DNA of 64,000 bases from Bombus terrestris. Its lineage: Eukaryota > Arthropoda > Insecta > Hymenoptera > Apidae. The notes beneath the pieces were generated by a model. It was not told the origin of the DNA. It did not search any database and saw only the letters and a list, made by a program, of their open reading frames with translations. This document shows, piece by piece, positions 12,301 through 27,300 of the stretch (the first letter of the stretch is position 1; each line of letters starts with the position of its first letter). A program made the translations under genes and the position numbers. Where the stretch lies: the NCBI RefSeq assembly GCF_910591885.1, contig NC_063271.1, positions 3,713,001 to 3,777,000 of the forward strand, in the 5' to 3' direction.

Positions 12301-15300
12301 ACCAATCCCTCGCAAATCTCTCCGCTTCTACAATCTTCGTCTCTTCTACACAACGATTTACAGATTCCCGAAGGGTCACAACGTTCGTTACTCAAACAAT
12401 TTAAGTCTGTCGAACAGACAGGAGTGCACAGTCCTCCAATGCAAGCTGTTCCTGTCGCACAGTCCCTGTTCGCTTGACAAACGGGTCCAGGCGATCTTAA
12501 ACAAGCCACTTTTGCAGTTGGATTCGGCATGAAGCCTGCTGGACACGAACAGGTGGCTCGTTGATTAAATACTGTGCATTTAGCGTTTGGCCCGCAAGGA
12601 GTGGCTTCGCAAGGATTGATGCATTTGTTCGTGATGCAAGCTTCGTTCGCGTTGCAGTCCTCGTCCGCGCGACAACCAAACGCACACATGTTGTGCAGAC
12701 AGATGTGACCCAAGAAACAATCGTTGTCGAGTCTGCAGGTGAGAAGGCAATTTCCTTGGATGCATTTTTCGTTGAAGGCGCACTCGTTGTCACTAGTGCA
12801 GATTGGAAGACACACGTTGTCGCGACAAGTATTGCCATCGTTACAGTCGTTGGTGTCTCTGCAGGACACAGGTACTGGAAAGGGTGAATATTATAAGATT
12901 GTATCATTCACAACGTTTTCCCAAAATTTTCAACGTTTTCACAAAATTTCTCACTTACATCTGACACATTCCACTTCCGAGTTACCGGTGAACCCAGGTG
13001 GACAGCTGCATTGTTTAATGTGACTCTTCACGTTGCATTCCGCATTTATTCCGCACGCGGCCTTCACGTTACAAGGATCCAAGCATTGTCCATTGAGACA
13101 CACATCTGACAGGTTGCATTCTTCGTCCGATTGACAAGATGCTGTAAAAATTTCAAATCACGTTACCCTTAATCCATCGTATAGCATAGAATAAAGAAGC
13201 AAACGAACTGCTCTGGCTCGTTAGACGATACTCACGTCGACAGATCCCCTCGTAACAGTAGGTATTGGGCGAACAGTCCACGGCTGACGTGCAAACAACC
13301 GGTTTAGGTCGACAGCCTATACTTAGGTTGTTCGGATCACCCTCGTAATCGGACCGGCACTGACAGGCTCCTGCGTGATTAGTGGCCACACAGTCTGCGT
13401 TTGGTCCACACTGTGTACGTGAACAGACATCTGCAACATCGAACAAAAAGTTAGAATTACTGGCTAATCATTGCGCAAATTGATTTTTAATCTGTATCTT
13501 TGATATTAGGAGATAATTATCAGGAAAGATACTTTTCAATGTTTCAGATTCATAAACCTACCGAAACATTTGGGTACGTTGTTGACGTTTATACATTTTG
13601 CAGTCAGTGGGCAGTCTCCGTCCTGCAGACATTCTACCGGTGGCTGACAACCGCTATTATAAGGATCTCCAACCATTCCCTGTTGACAGTGACACCTATA
13701 GGACCCTCTAGAATTTTCACACACAGCACCAGGTGCGCAAGGTTGATCCGAACAATAATCTATCAATTGACATGCATGAGTTGGTTCTCCAGTGTAGCCC
13801 GGTTGACACGTACAAATCTGAAAAACGATAAATAACATGTATAACACAATTGTCTCTTGTAAAATATCGAACGTGACGCATGATCGAGTAATTAATTAAT
13901 TACTTGAACGTGTTTCTCTGCTGTGCAAATAGCATTGACGCCACAAGGATTGTGAGCTAAACAAGCGATCCTGCACTTGTGCGCGTCACAAATCTTCTCT
14001 CCGCTGCAGTCGTCGTTGACCTCACATTCGATAGATTGGCATCCAATCTTGTCGTCTTTCGCATTTCCGAAGAATCCAGGCTTGCAAGAGCAAACTCCAA
14101 CGTGATTATCCGCTTTGCATTCGGCGTTGCGTCCACAGAGGAGCAGATCGCAAGCTTTCTGACATTCTGCTTGTCCAATGTTGTTCTTGATGCATCTTTC
14201 GTCGTGAGAACAGTCATCGTCGGATATGCAACGTAATTCTTGCACACAGATGTTGTTGTTACAGTATTGGTACTCGGGGCAACTGGAGTTGCTCTTGCAG
14301 GTGGGCTGACAGAGACCATTGATGCAAAGCTGGTCGCCGATACAATCCCTCGTGCTTCCACAAAGGGCTGTAAGAATATGAAATTTAGAAAATTTTCAAG
14401 AATTCAATACGTTAAATTAAATCTTCTTCGAAATCTATGTTCTTTCATTTACCAGTGCATATTCCTCCATTGCAAGCTGAACCAGTAGCACATTGGGAGT
14501 CCGATTTACAATATTGGACAGGTGTACAACCTAAATTAGGATCGCCAGTACCGCCAGGTTGACACGTGCACACTGCACTGTGATTTAAAGAAGAGCAATC
14601 TGCTCCTTGTCCACATACGTTTGCAAGAGAACAAGGATCGACGCACTTGTGATTGTAACACGCGTCGGAAGGACTGCAGTCGCTGTGATAGTTGCATTCT
14701 AAGTGAATACATTCCGTCTAAAATTCAGAAACAGGAACAAACGATTGAGCAATGAAAGAATAACTACGTGTTCCAGTAATTTAAGCGAACCAACAAAAGT
14801 CAACTCTAAATCAAATCATGTTTTCTATTCATAACTTATACTTACTGTCGGATTGCCAGTGGTCTGATCAGGACATCTGCAAAGTGGAACGTGATCATGA
14901 ACGAAACATTCGGCGTTTCTTCCGCACGAATGACTATCCGGTGATACGTCGCAAGGATTGGTGCATCTATTATCAATGCAAGCAGCTGTATTTGGGCAAT
15001 CAAGGTCCGTGAAGCAGTCTCCCGGTTGTTTGCAACCAGATTTAAAAGGATCTCCGACCAAACCATGAGGACAGATGCAAGCGTAAGAGCCTTCCGTGTT
15101 TTGACAACTATGCAAAATATTGTAATATTTTTATCACAAACTCGATTGAAAACTAAAATGAAGAATATTTGAAATGGTGAGGTAACTTACACCGCAGAGG
15201 AATGACAAGGATTCTTCAAACATTCGTCAATGTCTACGCAAATGTCACCCGCTAGCTCGAAACCAGGATAACATTTGCATACTCCAGAATGATCGGACGC

Positions 15301-18300
15301 TATGCAGTTGCCGTATCCACAGTCCACTTGATTACAAGGACCTGAATAAATGAATTGTCGATAAGTATGAGAGAGAAACTATCACTTTATGTTTGATCAA
15401 TGAGAAAAGAACGCCGATTACCAAACAGCTCAATAATTAACATACTCCATTTGTAAAATTACTCGTATTACTCTACTTACTGCTGCATTTGTTAGTATCT
15501 TGATTGCAGTATTTGTCTATAGAACAATCGTTGTTAGAAAGACATTCCACTTTGAAGCACCCTGAAGAGTCCCCAATGTAACCAGGCTGACATTGACAGG
15601 CAGCCGTGTGATCCAAAACGGAGCAAATAGTGTTGAGACCACAGTCAACCAGAGAGCAAGGATCGGTGCAATTATGTTGGACGCAAGCCTGTGAATCGGC
15701 ACAATCTGCGTGTACGGTGCACTGGTGAGGAATTACACAACCTGTTCCCACAGGATCACCAGCTGTGCCTTGTGGACAGACGCAGCGATAAGATCCATGA
15801 AGATTGACGCACTCTGCGCTCGAGTGACACGGTTGATCGTCACACTCGTTGATGTCTAGACAGTGTTCTGGCCCAGCAATGAATCCGTGGCTACATCTAA
15901 GGAAGAAAATTTATAATTGTTGACAGGAATTTTACCAAATGATTAAGAATAATTATAAATAAGAATGATAAAAAGTATTTTAGAACAAGTATAAACGATT
16001 ATGTCTTGAGTTCATAAAAATATTATACAAATTGATTCAATTTTGCACTATTGCCACTATCTTGCCAAAGTAGCCATATTATATTCGATACTTACTTGCA
16101 TTTGTTGTTGATGCACACCTCGTTCTCGTTGCAACCAACATCAGAAGTGCAACCTACTTCGCAAACTCCATCGATGCACAATTCACCTGGCAAACAATTA
16201 CTGTCGCCGTAGCACACTTTCATGCATATTCCGTTCTTGCAGCGTTCTCCTTCGGCACAGTTGTCCTGTTCGCTGCATTGACATTGACAGAATCCAGAGA
16301 CACACAGATGCTGACTGGGGCAGTCTTGAGGACCTTCGCAGATATTCGGCACTCTGACGCAACCTTGTTGAGGTGTGGGATTTCCGTGGAATCCAAGGGG
16401 ACAGGTGCAAGTGGTAGCGTGATCTGTGCAGCTGCAGATCGCGTTTGGACCGCAAACGTCTTTTCCCTTGCATGGATCTGAACAAAATATTGGAAAATGG
16501 TTTGTTATTGACGTCGGATGGTTGAAATCTATCAAAGGGTTAAATTAATTTTTCGCCTCGATACCTTGACACTTGTTGTCGATACAGGATTCCGTCGAAG
16601 GACAGTTCTTATTGCTTCGACATCCCAAAATGCACATTCCGTTAACGCAAGCCTGATCAGTCTGACACTGTGTATGAGTAACACAAGGTATCATACACTT
16701 ACTATCCACACACTTTTCACCAGCAGAGCAGTCGGTAATCGCTCGACAAACAGCTACAACAACCAACATCTTCCTCAATAAAACCAATCACATTTTACAC
16801 AGTAAATTAATATTATAATTACTAGAAAACTCGTCAAAATTACGAATTTCGTATCTTTTCCAGCAATTTTTTCCTTGCTGATCAAAATTCTAATTTCCTT
16901 TGAGAAATGGTTCATATTTTCGAACAGTAGTACACGCGATGCTACAGATCGATAATTCTGGTATTAATTGATCGGAAAGACAAATCTTACCTATACACTG
17001 TCCTTCAAGGCAGATGCTCTCCACGCAATCAGCGTCGACGTTGCAATAATTCGTGGCACGAACGCAACCATCCTGCGGGCCCTTCGAAGATGGAATAAAT
17101 TTATGAATACACTTGCAAGTGGGTTGACCATTGATAATATCGCAAATAGAATTCAGTCCACAGGCGTTTTCACAAGGATTGGCGCATCGATTATTGTGAC
17201 AAATGGAATGCACAGGACAATCCTTGACACTGGCGCAATATCCTTCCGGTTGACAGCCTTTCACATAAGGATCCCCGACAAAATTCGGTGGACACTGACA
17301 AACAGGGTTGCTGGATGGTCCAGGAACACAGAGAGCTGTTTCATGGCAAGGATTCGGATGACAAGCTTCAAGAGGAACGCACTCGACGTCAGGAACAGGA
17401 TTAGGCTTCAGCCCTGGAGGACACTGACAAATTGCCCTATGATCATCCGCGATGCAAACAGCGTTCACACCGCAAGCATTTTCATCACAGGCATCGTAAC
17501 AAGTGTGCGTCAATCTATTGCAAAGCTGAGTGGGTGGACAGTCGATGTTATACACGCATGGAACAGCTCGACATCCTTTTACAACGTCATTGGGATCACC
17601 AGCGTAGAGGCCAGGTGGACATTCACAATTAGCTACGTGATTATGCACCACACACAAAGCATTTGGACCGCACGAAACGAAATTGCAGACTGGTTGACAG
17701 GTCAGAAGACCTTCTTTGGTGCTCCTACAGGTTTGATCCTCTGGACACTCGCTGTCAGTGGAACACTGGTCTTTCCTAGGTATTTGACACCCTTGACGAT
17801 CGTTTGGATTGCCGATGAAACCAGGCAAACATTCACAGCGACCTCGATGTCTCTCCGCCATGCACTGGGAGTTAATCGCACAGGTGAAACTTTTACAAAT
17901 AGAGACACACTTTAATACACCAAGAGCGTCTGGCCTACAAGCTTCTGTAGTGTGACAATCATCGTCAGAGATACAATCAGGGACAGATGGTTTTTCGCAG
18001 GAGGATAGTATCGGATTCCATTCGTAGCCATCTTGACACTTGCAGGTAGCGTGACCAGGGATTATATCAGGCTCGCACTTCTGGTGAGCACCACAGACTA
18101 CTTTGCTACATGGATTTACACATTCGCGAACACCACCGTCCAGAAGAATACAGGAAGAGCCTTCAGAACAATCTGAATCGTGTTCACATCTTGGTGTTAC
18201 CGCTGATTTAAATGGTTCACAGCCTTCTACAAGATTGCTAGGATTTCCCTTGTATCCATCGACGCAGAGACACGAAGACACATGATTCTGGGTGATACAC

Positions 18301-21300
18301 AATGCGTTTGGACCACACTGTAACTTGCTGCACGCGTCTACGCATTTCCTAACACCTTTCCCAACTTGGAAGCAGATCTGTTGAGGTTCGCAATCGAGAT
18401 CGTTAGAGCAGTGACCGTGAAGATAACAACCTTTAGTCAAGTCGTTGGGGTTGCCACTATAACCAGGTGGACACACGCAAGCTCCATCCTGGCAGACTGA
18501 TCTGGGTCCGCATTTGACATCGCTACAGCGATTTATGCATTTGCCAGACACGCAGCTGTAGTCGAATGGACAAGGTACCGAGTCACTGCAAGTGCAGCTT
18601 GATGGATCGGTGCAAGGACCGACCTGGACCTGTTGGCAACCGATGAAGGGATTGCCGAAGTAACTTTCTTTACAGCGACAGTCGTAGCTGCCGATAGTGT
18701 TGATGCATACTGCGTTGCTTCCGCAAGCATTTCCATTACACTCGTTGATATCTGAAGAAATTAATAAAATTTCTCTCCATTATTGTATTATCCTCAAATT
18801 TTCTTTAAAAGCTTTTACAAATGGGTATAGCCGATTTAAAATTGGATTGATATTTTTTTAGTTACTATAAAATTCTTGAACTTTCTGTCAAAATTTAAGG
18901 AAGGGACTTTGCTTCAATAATACGTACCATGACACTGAATATATGGATTTCCAGCGTATCCAGGCGGACACAAACATTCAACAGCATTCGGTCCAGCATT
19001 ACAATGTGCATCTTTGCCACACAAAGCAGTGGAGCAGTCAGATTTTTGTTGCACACCACAACCATGATATGGATTTCCACTGGTACCAGGATTGCACACA
19101 CACTTAGATTCTTGCAACGTATATTCACAGTGAGCGTTAGAGCCACAAGCAGGATCACAGACAGCTGGATTAATCGCTATCAAATTACGAAAAATATATC
19201 CATTAAATTGAGAAACTTAAGAAAAGTGGAATTGATCGATATGCTCTCTGATGAGAGGCTCGATCAATCTTTGATCGTCATTTCGTCTAACACTTACGTG
19301 GCATACAGAGGAGATCCGGATTTCCAATGAAATAAGGATTGCACACGCATTTATTCGTCGCTGGATCACAAGATGCACCAACCCCGCAGACTATGCCTTC
19401 GCATCGACGTTTACACCTTCCACTTATGCACACGCTTGGTTCTGCGCAGGGAACTTCTGGAGAACAAACGTCCGGTTGACACTGACCACCAGGGAACGGA
19501 TTCCCCATGAAACCTTCGATACATTTGCACGTTGGTCCACTATAACTCACGATACACTGTGCTCCAGAGCCACACACGAAACCATCGCACTCTGTAAAAC
19601 CATTTATTACAATTCTTTTTTGGTATATTAAAACAATCATGTAAAATATCGCAATTATTTAACGCTGACGTTAAGACCTTCCTCAGTCTCAATTCTCTCT
19701 GAATGAACCGAAGAAAGTACTAATTATGTATACTAACTACTAATAGAAGTCTCAAAATATTTAGCGCAGTAATTAAAGGTTCACTCAACCATCTCGTCCC
19801 AATGAATCAAAAAGATTGTGCTTTAAGACAAATTACGGATAGTAAGAAACGCGATTGTATGAGAAATCACTTAAAAAACATAGCGCGCTAAAAGATTACA
19901 TAAAGATATAATACTCACGTGAAACACATTCGTTGTTCTTGCCTTCCACAAATCCAATTACACATCGACACCATGCAGCATGTTTATCAGGCTCGCAGTA
20001 TGCGTTTGGTCCACAAGGTATATTGTCACAAGGATTCACGCATCTTCCATTGACACAAGCAAAGATATTGTCGCAATCGTCGTTAGAAGAACATTCGTTC
20101 TTAGTCACAGCGACTCTAGTACAACCACCGCCGTAAGGATCGCCCACTGTTCCCTTTGGACACTCGCAAATGTGATCACCCTTGGTGTTAATACAGTAGG
20201 CACCGTGACCACAGGGATTATTAGCACACTCGTTCACGTCCACACAACCGTGTTGAGGATCACCTTCGTAACCAGCCTCGCACATACATCTCGGTGGATC
20301 GCTTGGTGTACATTTTGCGTTTATACCGCATGGGAACCGGTCACAAGGATCTGGAAATTAAAAAGAGAGCATGTATGTGTCCTAGGTAGAGATGTATTTA
20401 AGAAATATATGAAAAATGTGTGAACATCAGTGTAAAATGATTCTCACGAATTTCGCGAATCAGATATTGAGCATAGTGTTTCATATGGAGACGCTTACTC
20501 TTGCAAAGGTTTCCATCGAGAGGATCCGTGTAAAATGGCGGTGGACAAACACATTCACCAGGCTGCACGCATTTCTCATTGGCTTTACACTCGTTGTCGC
20601 TTGTGCATCTTTTCTGAGCCGGAGAACACAGACCGTTGTATGGGTCTCCGCCATAACCGTGTGGACAAACACATTGATGAGATCCTGGCAGGTTTACGCA
20701 TTCTGCTCCGTAGCCACATACTTGGTGTCCAACGATACACTCGTTTATATCTGTAAGTGAATGTTATTGTATCGTTCGTTTCGATTATGTTGATAATCTA
20801 AATGAAGTTGAACGGTCGAAAAAGAATGAAGATTTTGATATAAACCTTCGCAAGAACCATCAGCCTTGGTAGTGTAACCCTTGGGACAAGCGCAGTAGCT
20901 GACTCCTCCAGCAATGGTGATACATTCTGCACCACTGGGACATTTTTCTCCCTTGGAACATCCGGCCAACATACATTTCCCATTGACGATCTTATACGGA
21001 GGCTGGCATTGACACTCGATACTGTTGCATTCTGTAATTAAATAGTCAAATGATTACGCTGGGTTTCATATTCTTCTAACACAGGAATTATTTCGAATCG
21101 TGACGATTTGAAATAGATATGCAATCTGCAGTGGATTTAAGTACACATTGTAAACTGATCATTCTAGCGTTAATAAATCTTGCAAATGTTAAAAACAAAA
21201 GTTCGTTACCTTCGCAAAGGGAGAACGGATTTCCATTAAATCCAGGCGGGCACTGGCACTCGTAGCTTCCAGGTAAATTCTTACAAATGGCGTTAACACC

Positions 21301-24300
21301 GCAGGCAGGTTTATCTCTGAGTTCCATACATTCGTTGATGTCTCTACATTTACCAGATTCATGATCCCTAGTATATCCTCTCTGACAAATACAAACGCTG
21401 CTCCCCACAAATTCATCCTTGATGCACTGTTCTCCGGCAGGACACGGAGTACTTGGTCCGCATACATGAGGAGCCTTCGATTCTTGACAACCACCACTGT
21501 AAGGATCACCCGTGGTGCCACTGGGACATTGACAGGAAAAGGATCCTGGCTCGTTATTACAGATCGCTCCTTGAGGACACGGATTAATGGCGCATTCGTC
21601 AATGTCTCTGCAACCGCCCTTCACTCCTGGCTTTCCTGTGTAACCACTGCGACACAAACACGTGGCCACGTCGTTTGACAGCATACAGTGGGCGTTTGGT
21701 CCGCAAGATAAGTCTTCGCACGGATCTGATTTTATGAAAACAGTTATTCAAAAAATATTAGAATTCTTTGTGAAAACTGTAGTAAAAGATTCCGTAAAAT
21801 AAGATAGCGTAAAATATTCTATACAGTTTCCTGATGTCAGGTCTGGTTTGATAACTAGAATATTATTTTTAAACTTAAATTGAGAGAAAAATTCTATAAC
21901 GATTCGATGTTTCGACTAGAAAATTCACTCACGTCTACAGTCGTTTCCGACGTTGGGTTCTGGGCACAGGCAACGTTTCTGTGGATCACAAATGGCGTTT
22001 CCGGGGCAATCACCATCGACTTCGCAGGTAACTATGCCCACACACTTGATGTAAGGATCAGGATCTGGAATGGTCCCTTCTGGACAGGTGCACGAATAAG
22101 ATCCCTCGGTGTTGGTGCATGTGGCCCCGTGACCACAGGCATCTGGTCTGCCACATTCGTCTATGTCTATTTTAAATCAAAAATAAAACATCAGTGCTAA
22201 TACAGACATCTTAATAATATAATGACATAAACATAGTAAATTTTTATTGTCTCGAATTTTCAAAAGTATCAAATTTTATAGTATACCCATGCATTGTTTG
22301 AAGGCGTTCCCAGAAAATCCAGGTTTGCACTGACAACTAAATCCACCCAGAGTATTGGTACAGATGGCATTTTTACCGCAACGTCCCGAAGGACCATTTA
22401 TCGCGTCACATTCGTTTATATCTAATTTAAAGAGAATTCAAATATTATTTATTATCCATCAAAATGCTAAAATATTAATCATTTTTTAACAACATTTCAA
22501 AACATTTACCAACACATCCAGCTGCAATGTCATTCGGATTAAAAGTCCAACCATCCTCGCAGATACAATAAGCTTCGTGACCATCTGCCTTGCAGTACGC
22601 ATGATCTCCACAAGTTACTTCGTCACACGGTGCTATAAAATGTAAAATCGTATTTATAGATGTCTCTCTGTAATTAACGTTATTCTTTCATCACGATTAT
22701 TCGAAATTTATTTACCTTTACAAGGTATATGTGGCGGAGTTCCAACGAAGCCAGATTCGCATTCGCAGTGATAACTGCCCCTAGTGTTGCTGCAAATCGA
22801 TGCAGGTCCACAAGGGTTCGAAAGACATTCGTCAACGTCCACACATTCGGCTCCAATAGCTTTAAATCCGTCCTTGCAGAAGCACTGACCTTCGATACAC
22901 TCGGCGTTGTTCACACAGTCGAAGTTTGATTTGCAAAGTGTTGTCACGTCGGTCTGGACATTTTGTAATTTCACAATGGATGAATAGAGAGAAAAACAAA
23001 AATGGTAAAGTAGTTAAATATAATATAGATTATGTGATTCCATGAAATTTTAGTGGGGAAAAAAATGGTTAAAAATAATGAACATTTTCCAATCTCAGAA
23101 AAATTTGCCAAAGAAACATAGTAAAGTAAGAAAAAATTAATGTAATTACCTGTTCACAAGCGACTGTCGGATTGGGATTGGCACTATATCCCGGTGGACA
23201 GACGCAATTGTAACCAGGTTCCGTGTTCTTGCAAATCGCATACCTTCCACAAGGGTTCTCTAATGCTGTGCATTCGTCGATATCTGAGAAACAGAGAAAC
23301 AATCTCGAAGTTCAACGGATAGAAGAGAAGAATTAACGTTGAAGAAAATATAATAATATCTTGTTGCGTTGTACCGTTTTAAAGTCTCAAATTTAACAAG
23401 CAATTAGTGTAATTAATTCATGGAAAAACTATAATCTCAGTTGCTAACCGCTGCATCCCTTAAACGGATCCCCAGTGTAGTCCGCCTTGCAACTGCATAC
23501 GAAACTGCCGATCGTGTCGCTGCATTCAGCATTTTCGCCGCAAGGATTTCTCTCGCATTCGTTCACGTCTGTTAATCAACACGGTTAATCAGGCACTGAG
23601 CATTAATTTTATCATTTTGTTATTGTGGGATTGGGCGATGAAAAATTATATCTGGGGATTGCCAGTGACAGAATGAGACTAAAATGTTACTTTTCTCTTT
23701 TTTAATATTGTAATAAGATGAGTTAGGTGATGACTGACTTTCGCATAATGTTAGTCCTTGACCGATGAAGCCTTGGGGGCAGATGCACTTATACGATCCT
23801 GGTACGTTGATGCATCTTGCGTTCTCCGCGCATGCATCCAACCGGCTGCACTCGTTCACATCGATGCAACCATGCGTTTCATCCATTTGATAGCCTGCCT
23901 GACATCTGCACTCGAAACTACCCTCTGTGTTCACGCACTCAGCATCCGAGCCGCACGGTGTACCCTCCTCGCATTCGTTTATATCTATTAGCGATGGTTA
24001 GTCAATATTTATTTACTACGTGTTTCAATTAATCTATTTATGGTTTATTAATCGTGTTATCTAATAAATCTATGTTAAGATTCTTATTTTGTTAATATCA
24101 TCGAAAATAACGCTATTAACGAGGATCGTACGTCTCCGCGGATGAACGAATAGGCGACTATATAATATTTTACAATTTATCTTTGTCTTTCTCGCTCGCC
24201 GTTATAAAATTCTATAGGGTGGTTTGGTAAGTAAAATTTAAACATTAGGTGAACATTCAATTTCTCGAGTAACGTAATAAAAAGATATCTCGAATAATTA

Positions 24301-27300
24301 GGAAGCTCAGATTGTTATTTAAATTAATATATTTAATTAATATATTTAATGCATCGATCTTCTTCGTTGTTTTCCAAACTTACCATTATCAGGTTTTTTG
24401 AGCTAATCTATGTAATCTACAAACTAATATGTACGTAATAATATTGAAGTATTCGATAGAAATTCAGCTGGGCTCGTAAGTTAGTAAGAAAATGTTTCGG
24501 ATAATTAGAAATCGAGTTACCCACCGTGACAGCCTACCCAAGGATCGCCGCTCATTCCTTCCGGGCAAGAGCAGCGGAAACTGCCATGCACGTTTGTGCA
24601 CTGAGCTGAACGACCGCAAGGACTGCGCAGACATTCGTCGACGTCCACGCATTCTTCTTCAGGATCGCCGTTATATCCCTCGGGACATTCGCATTTGTGG
24701 GCGCCCGGAAGATTGACGCACAAGGCACCCCTTCCGCAAGCACCCGCGTAATCGCATTCGTTGATATCGATACACTGCACAAAATTAATATTCTCTTGTA
24801 CCATATGCAAACACCCAATGATTTTATCTTTATTTCCCCCAAAGTGCTTTCGGTATACATATACAGTGTGAGAGTCAAAAGAAAGTATACACCTTACACA
24901 ATGAGGTTCGTACAATATCATTTTACCTACAGGCTTGTTTATATTTTTTATTATTAATTCGTATTCCTATATACTTCGTATATATCAATAGTCGTCGAAG
25001 TATTACGATACCTTCTGACTACTACTGGACGTAAATATTCCTGATCTATCCATACCTTGTTCCATAGTAAATGTTCATTGCTGTTCATTTCATTTATCGT
25101 TTCATTTTCCTATTGTATCTGTTTAACGATGTTCCCAATGGCATACGCTCGTATGACATTTCTTTCTGATTCTTCTCTTTCCTTTTTTTTTTTTTTTTTT
25201 ATCCCATAGAATACACTGACAACGTATAGGTGGAAAGAATTGGGACACCCTGTGTATGCATATATAAATACTTACAGTTTCGTAGGGGTCTCCCGTGAAC
25301 CCAGGTTGACAGGCACAAGTGTAGTTCCCCGGAATATTGTTGCAGACCGTATTATCACCACACGCTCCAGATATCGCGCACTCGTTCACATCCTCGCAAT
25401 GCACCTCGCCGTCGCCGATGTAGCCAGGTTTGCATTTGCATAGGAAATGCGATGGGAGATTGCAACATTCGGCGTTTTCCACGCATCTCGCAGCAAGTAC
25501 CGGGTTATCACACTCGTTGATATCTGTAGACACGCGTCCAAGCAAACGATCTCGTATAACGTTATAAGAAATCAATGGAGCAGAATGATAGAGTGCGAGA
25601 AAGAATGATCAGACACGCGTACGTACCTTCGCAATGGAAACCATCGCCTTGATAACCAGGAAAACAGGAACATTGGAAACTACCAAGAGTATTCGTGCAA
25701 TGCGCGAATATATCACAGGGACGGTATTTGCACTCGTTCTCGTCTGCAACATGTGTTTACATCTCCATAAAATATGACCAATACGGATTGAAAAACTTAG
25801 TAAAGGTGCGGTTTAAATTTCAACTGTCTGGTGGTAACATGGCAAATTATCGAAAGTAGATACTTCGGTCTTTTTCTCATTTATTCAAATCGACTGATTT
25901 ATTTACTTTCTAAATACTCAGTGGCTTTCAGCAATTTCAAAATATTTCCAATTAATAAGTTATTCTTTGAGAGCTATTTTATTTTTTAATTTCTAATTTT
26001 CCAACGTACTTTAATACAGAATAACGTTTCTAAAATTTAACCAAACGACTTGAGCTTTCCGACAAGTTAGAGGAATTACTTGGTTAGATTATTTACGAGT
26101 AAAAGATTAGTTTCAAGAGTTTTTACCTGGCACCTGGCAATTGCAACCACCAAAACCGTCGTTGCAATGGCACACGGAGTCCAAGCAGACGCCATTCAGA
26201 CACCTGGTGCCGTCCTCCTTGGTACAATCGTCTATCTCAAACAGAAAGGTGTAAATCAATTACCGATTCATCGTGGATATACAATCCCTTAGTCATCCTA
26301 TGAGAAAACAGCATCGGGTAAAAATCATGTCGATTACTATGAGTAATTCGTTTCCCTTACGTAACGCGTTCATCATCCATCCGTTCGTGATCGTCGAGGC
26401 AAAACGCTTGCGTTTAACGCGCGTGCAAACGCCAGCGGAATAACAATAATAAAAATGAATGTCACCGATTAATCGACGGCGGAAGACAAGCTCGATGAAG
26501 GAGAAACGTGATGACAAGTTCGCGACTCCTCGTAATTGCTATGACGAGGCGGCGTTACGCGCGAGGCGCAAGTATGTTTGCGGTTTCACGCGAGGATCGC
26601 CTTGCTGGCGTAATCGGTGCCGAGAACAACAGAATGACGTAAAGGAACAGTGAAGATCGTAACGGTAGCGCGATCGCGTCGTGGAACAGGTAAAGCCTTT
26701 CTTTTCCTGTTAAGATCTGGTCAGACAACTATTTTTCCGCGTTGTTTTCCTTGGATGTAGCAAAGATACTGTGTAACACGTTACCTGTGCATTTTAATCT
26801 CTCGCGTTGCTCGTCCGTCCCTTGGTAACAGTCGACGTTGTTGTCGCACAGTTTGGAGAGTTCCAGTAGCTGTAGGATGTCCGTCGATTCGTTTACCTGA
26901 CAGCCGAAGTAGCCGTCTTCGAGGTTCAGGAAGAACACTTCTCTCCTTAGTCCGTGGCCGAGTCCTCTCAGAGATTCGGCCTAGAAGATATTACAGATGC
27001 TGTTTAGAATATTGCCTTGCGTACGGTCGAACATTTGAAATCACTTTTCTAGTTGCATTTATGAATTTTATGCGTATTTTACGCTTCAAAAATCTTAATC
27101 TACACACTTTCTTTCATGCGCCGCCGCTGATACACACAATCGCGCAAAAACAATGTAGAACGTGTTAAACGCTCGCACGTGTAACCATTAAAGATAAGAA
27201 AATAACAGATTAATTAAAATTCCAAGGAAAATAATGCTCTTAATTAGAAATACTTTCAACGAAATAAAATCGCTGGTTCTACTTACTGGACATAGGAATA

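Noticed and set aside
16968..17915. 315-residue plus-strand frame
   Set aside because: Antisense shadow of dumpy exon 20, whose minus-strand frame has continuous EGF/DPY modules.
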